Shown here piece by piece: positions 6,596-8,485 of a DNA stretch of 8,485 nt. A model generated the notes under the pieces. The model was given only the letters and a program-made list of their open reading frames with translations. It was not told the DNA's origin and did no database searches. Both the position numbers and the translations under genes were made by a program. Every line of letters starts with the position of its first letter. Positions within the stretch are counted from its first letter, which is position 1. The stretch is from assembly GCA_024277515.1 (NCBI GenBank), contig JAJRVB010000241.1:1-8485 (forward strand). Reading direction: 5' to 3'. The stretch comes from Nitrospirota bacterium. Its GTDB lineage: Bacteria; Nitrospirota; Thermodesulfovibrionia; UBA6902.

Positions 6596-7207
6596 TCAGA
6601 GAATCGACACAGTTACATCAATATTCAGCTGCACCTCAATGGTCATGGCGAGACTCGCGTCATCCGGGCTCCCCTCAGCACAGAATTGAAAAGATTGACT
6701 GCGATTATTCAGATAGTGATTTACAATAGCAGCTCCCCCTGAAGTAAAGGGCAGCTCGGACCAGCTAACGTTAGTAGCCGTCGGGATAGTGACTGAAGCT
6801 ACTGTAGTTAATGAACCGGGGTTATTGGGATCTTCCATCTGGAGCGAACCGGAGATCGGCACTGAAGTTGTGTTATTAGTAATTCTGTAGCGTATCTGTT
6901 CAATCTCGATCGTATCGAAAACGTCATTCAGATCAACCCAGGCTGAGACACCATCCAGTAGTAAGTCCAGACTCGTCGCGCCGCATACAGGATTTCCAGT
7001 ACCCGCAGCAGCAAGGGCACCCTGCCCTGTTCCACCTGCAAGGTCAAATGACCCGAGTGTCACATCCACATCCTCGGTATAGCTCAGAAGGCCGTTGTCA
7101 TCGCTGCTGCTGCTGCTGCCGCATCCGTATACAAACACTAAAGACACCATGGCGAGCAGCATAAAGCTGAATACAGTGAATCTTTTCAGATGTTGAGGCT
7201 TATTCAT
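6596..7207 (-). CDS. Hypothetical secreted lipoprotein, function unknown
   Basis: I do not recognise this family. The 203-residue product opens with a lipoprotein signal peptide: basic start (KPQHLKR), hydrophobic core (about 11-26) and VYGC at 26-29, giving lipidated Cys29. Gly30, Ser31-35 and Asp36-37 follow as a flexible tether; the residues after Cys29 do not settle which membrane keeps it. The body is rich in Thr, Ser, Val and Asn with alternating hydrophobic residues, suggesting an all-beta domain. Cys75 and Cys176 are the only other cysteines and could form a disulfide. The C-terminus (MTIEVQLNIDVTVSIL) looks like an edge strand. The start is supported by AAGGAAG (7213-7219), 5 nt before the ATG. 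It lies downstream of thiD on the same strand but across 125 bp with its own promoter signals, so it is probably a separate unit. It could be a surface or periplasmic binding or structural protein; no function is assigned. Confidence 0.8.
   Translation of the reverse strand: MNKPQHLKRFTVFSFMLLAMVSLVFVYGCGSSSSSDDNGLLSYTEDVDVTLGSFDLAGGTGQGALAAAGTGNPVCGATSLDLLLDGVSAWVDLNDVFDTIEIEQIRYRITNNTTSVPISGSLQMEDPNNPGSLTTVASVTIPTATNVSWSELPFTSGGAAIVNHYLNNRSQSFQFCAEGSPDDASLAMTIEVQLNIDVTVSIL
7103..7117 (-). repeat. (AGC)5 trinucleotide repeat encoding the Ser tether of the lipoprotein
   Basis: Five identical AGC codons in a row (minus strand) encode Ser31-35 just after the lipidated Cys29. Uniform codon choice suggests expansion by replication slippage. 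Length changes would stay in frame and only alter the tether. Confidence 0.85.
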
Positions 7208-7246
7208 ATTTTCTTCCTTTCCCTTAGTTTAGTCGTCAAAATCTTT

Positions 7247-7263
7247 TTCACCTGTCCGGTGAA
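7247..7263 (-). other. Small hairpin in the lipoprotein mRNA leader
   Basis: TTCACC and GGTGAA form a perfect 6-bp stem around the loop GGACA, about 40 nt before the lipoprotein start codon. On the minus strand it is followed by A-rich sequence, not a T run, so it is not an intrinsic terminator. It could stabilise the transcript or affect translation. No known riboswitch class is recognised. Confidence 0.4.
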
Positions 7264-7272
7264 GCATTATGT

Positions 7273-7278
7273 ATTATA
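7273..7278 (-). promoter_or_regulatory. Second candidate -10 box for the lipoprotein gene (activator-type)
   Basis: A perfect TATAAT on the minus strand would give a start near 7266 and a leader of about 60 nt. There is no matching -35 box (TTATTT at 17 nt). A CRP/FNR-like palindrome is centred about 32 bp upstream of it, close to, but about 3 bp farther than, class II activator geometry. Tentative. Confidence 0.3.
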
Positions 7279-7302
7279 TTAGAGATGATACGTGGAAATA
7301 AA

Positions 7303-7318
7303 TGTGATCCTGATCATA
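7303..7318. promoter_or_regulatory. CRP/FNR-family regulator binding site (predicted)
   Basis: TGTGA-N6-TCATA matches the CRP consensus TGTGA-N6-TCACA at 9 of 10 positions, and the flank extends the match on the left (AAATGTGATC, 7300-7309). Read as an FNR-type site, GTGAT-N4-ATCAT is a weaker fit to TTGAT-N4-ATCAA. It overlaps the start region of the upstream promoter (a repressing position) and lies upstream of the second -10 box (an activating position). Which regulator of this superfamily, if any, binds cannot be told. Confidence 0.5.
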
Positions 7319-7344
7319 ATATTATTCCCTCGCTAAAATGTCAA
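7316..7344 (-). promoter_or_regulatory. Strong sigma-70 promoter for the lipoprotein gene, overlapping the thiD stop
   Basis: On the minus strand a perfect TTGACA (7344-7339) lies within the last codons of thiD. After an ideal 17-nt spacer comes TATTAT (7321-7316), 5 of 6 to consensus. The start would be near 7309, leaving a leader of about 100 nt. This argues that the lipoprotein gene is transcribed independently of thiD. The predicted start falls inside the CRP/FNR-like palindrome. Confidence 0.6.
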
Positions 7345-8112
7345 TATTCTCATTCCCTTCCCGACACTCACAGCATTCTTCATGGCATGCAGCGTAAAGT
7401 CCTTTGCCTTTACAAATGCCTCCCTGACCCCGTAACCGAGTGCAAGCCCGGCTGTAATCGAAGCTGAAAACACGCATCCCGTGCCGTGGTATTCACCTTC
7501 AAGCATCGCACTCTCAAGCACCATAAACTCACTGCCGTCAAAGAGCATGTCCCTTGCCTTGTCCTCCAGGTGGCCCCCGGTGATAATTACCGCCTCCGGA
7601 CCGAGCCCCCTCAGCTTGACAGCGGCCTCTTTCATCTCTACTTCAGTATGTATCGCCTTTCCCGCAAAAAGGCCTGCTTCATGAATATTCGGGATTATGA
7701 CACGCGAGAGGGGGAACAGGTCTCGCTTCATAATGTCCATGGCTTTATCCTGAATCAGGCTGACTCCGGTAGAAGAGACGGCAACCGGATCAATCACAAG
7801 GTTCCTGAGCGAATATTCCCTGATTTTCCGGGCTACAACAGCAGCCGCATCCATGGAATAAAGCATCCCCGTCTTTATCGCGTCAGGAGATATGTCTCTC
7901 AGGAGTACGTCCAGCTGTTCCGAGATCATCTCTGGAGACACCTCTTCAATACGATACACGCCCCCGGTATTCTGTGCTGTGAGTACTGCGGGAATACTCA
8001 TGCCATATACACCCATTCCAGTGAATACCCGCAAGTCCGCCTGAAAGCCCGCGCCTCCGGTCGGATCAGAACCTGCTATTGTGACTGCTGTTCGAGGTGT
8101 TTCACTTTGCAT
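7333..8112 (-). CDS. thiD: Hydroxymethylpyrimidine/phosphomethylpyrimidine kinase ThiD
   Basis: ThiD phosphorylates HMP to HMP-P and then HMP-PP, the pyrimidine half of thiamine, in the cytoplasm. The 259 residues are the usual length for a stand-alone ribokinase-fold ThiD with no fused ThiE. Visible landmarks are TIAGSDPTGGAGFQADL (11-27), the substrate loop LTAQNT (44-49), DPVAVSSTG (108-116), PNIHEAG (141-147), IITGGH (176-181) and the anion-hole and catalytic-Cys motif HGTGC (209-213, Cys213). The C-terminus ends cleanly. ATG 8112 is the only start available: an in-frame TAG lies eleven codons upstream with no start codon between. It has no good Shine-Dalgarno sequence. I find neither a TPP riboswitch (no CTGAGA or downstream conserved pieces) nor a clear promoter in the upstream 142 bp. 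No other thi gene is in view. It is divergent from the NUDIX gene. Confidence 0.96.
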   Translation of the reverse strand: MQSETPRTAVTIAGSDPTGGAGFQADLRVFTGMGVYGMSIPAVLTAQNTGGVYRIEEVSPEMISEQLDVLLRDISPDAIKTGMLYSMDAAAVVARKIREYSLRNLVIDPVAVSSTGVSLIQDKAMDIMKRDLFPLSRVIIPNIHEAGLFAGKAIHTEVEMKEAAVKLRGLGPEAVIITGGHLEDKARDMLFDGSEFMVLESAMLEGEYHGTGCVFSASITAGLALGYGVREAFVKAKDFTLHAMKNAVSVGKGMRILTF

Positions 8113-8242
8113 AAGGGTAAAATATCCATACCGCTTGACACAGGTCTATTGATATCCGTCCGCTATAGATTTTTTTGTAAGGCAAAGTTTATTATTTCAT
8201 CAATGTTGTATTTTGAAGCAACATGTAATAATTTTCAAGGTC

Positions 8243-8249
8243 AAAGGAG
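8243..8249 (+). promoter_or_regulatory. Shine-Dalgarno sequence fixing the GTG start of the NUDIX gene
   Basis: AAAGGAG ends 5 nt before GTG 8255. The frame has no ATG near the start, so this motif decides the start codon. No convincing promoter was found upstream: TTGACA at 8135-8140 has no -10 box at 16-18 nt, and TATAGA lies 23 nt away. Confidence 0.75.
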
Positions 8250-8254
8250 CGTTT

Positions 8255-8485
8255 GTGCAGGAAGAACTGCTTGAAGTCGTTGATAAAAAAGGAAAAATCA
8301 TAAGGACCCTTCCCAGATCGGAAATACACGGCAATCCTTCACTCATACACAGGGTCGTGCATGTCCTCGTATTTAACAGAGACGGGAGGCTTTTCCTCCA
8401 GAAGCGCTCAATGAACAAGGATGTTGCAGCCGGAAAGTGGGATACATCAGTAGGCGGGCACGTTCATGCAGGCGAATTGCTTGAT
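8255..8485 (+). CDS. NUDIX hydrolase, isopentenyl-diphosphate isomerase-like/YfcD type, 3' end cut by window edge
   Basis: Seventy-seven codons are visible, from a GTG start to the window edge. The protein opens EELLEVVDKKGKIIRTLPRSEIH (3-25), then IHRVVHVLVFNRDGRLFLQKRS (31-52) and AAGKWDTSVGGHVHAGE (58-74). The last segment begins the Nudix box: Gly68, five residues, Glu74; the REUXEE part lies beyond the edge. The LHRxxHVxVFN...LLLQKRS...GxWDTSVGGHVxxGE pattern is shared by IPP isomerase type 1 and by small YfcD-like NUDIX hydrolases; the metal-binding residues that would separate them are not in view. Likely action is cleavage of a nucleoside-diphosphate-linked substrate, substrate unknown. 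An AAAGGAG is well placed for the GTG. The gene is divergent from thiD, which may be chance, although some NUDIX enzymes act on thiamine intermediates. Confidence 0.85.
   Translation, partial: MQEELLEVVDKKGKIIRTLPRSEIHGNPSLIHRVVHVLVFNRDGRLFLQKRSMNKDVAAGKWDTSVGGHVHAGELLD

Noticed and set aside
7247..7263. Intrinsic terminator after thiD
   Set aside because: The 6-bp hairpin is followed by an A-rich run rather than T on the thiD strand, and lies downstream of a strong promoter for the next gene.
8135..8169. Sigma-70 promoter for the NUDIX gene (TTGACA ... TATAGA)
   Set aside because: The spacer is 23 nt, well outside the 16-18 nt range.
8113..8254. TPP riboswitch upstream of thiD
   Set aside because: None of the conserved thi-box pieces are present on the minus strand, and the region is short and A/T-rich.
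7486..8274. A 262-codon open frame on the plus strand opposite thiD
   Set aside because: It lies almost wholly antisense to thiD, whose motifs are all intact. Its product is Cys/His/Arg-rich without domains, and it overlaps the start of the NUDIX gene.

Overview
The window (8,485 bp, near-even base composition, tightly packed genes) looks like an ordinary chromosomal stretch of a Gram-negative, outer-membrane-bearing bacterium. The outer membrane is inferred from an MlaA/VacJ family protein at the left edge and from a lipoprotein gene. The protein style would fit Nitrospirota or a deltaproteobacterial lineage, but that is an impression from the sequences, not a demonstrated assignment. I see no tRNA, rRNA, CRISPR array, insertion sequence, prophage gene or attachment site.

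Left half, minus strand (4938 to 1): a tight cluster treZ - treY - mlaA. TreY rearranges the reducing end of a maltodextrin into a trehalosyl unit and TreZ releases trehalose, so together they make trehalose from glycogen or maltodextrin. treZ and treY overlap by ATGA. mlaA starts 9 bp after treY and runs off the window; it encodes a phospholipid-trafficking protein of the outer membrane. No TreX/GlgX debranching enzyme or TreS is in the window.

Centre, plus strand (5133 to 6566): a five-helix MscS-type mechanosensitive channel followed after 3 bp by queF (preQ1 synthase of queuosine biosynthesis). The 194 bp between treZ and the channel gene holds two plausible back-to-back sigma-70 promoters. 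A small repeat array (TTGAGT twice, 11 bp apart, plus one inverted copy) lies on the treZ-side promoter. Trehalose synthesis facing an osmotic release valve, with an envelope lipid gene in the same cluster, suggests an osmotic or envelope stress locus. This is inference from gene order.

Right half: convergent to queF, on the minus strand, is a 203-residue lipoprotein of unknown function. Its upstream region is rich in signals: a strong promoter overlapping the end of thiD, a near-consensus CRP/FNR-family palindrome, a second perfect -10 box and a small leader hairpin. Upstream of it lies thiD (HMP/HMP-P kinase of thiamine synthesis), and divergent from thiD is a GTG-started, 3'-truncated NUDIX hydrolase gene (8255 to the end). 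No convincing intrinsic terminator was found anywhere, including the 29-bp convergent gap between queF and the lipoprotein gene.

No clearly novel system is present. The most useful leads are the regulated orphan lipoprotein, the shared treZ/mscS control region, and the long poly-G tracts inside treY and the channel gene.
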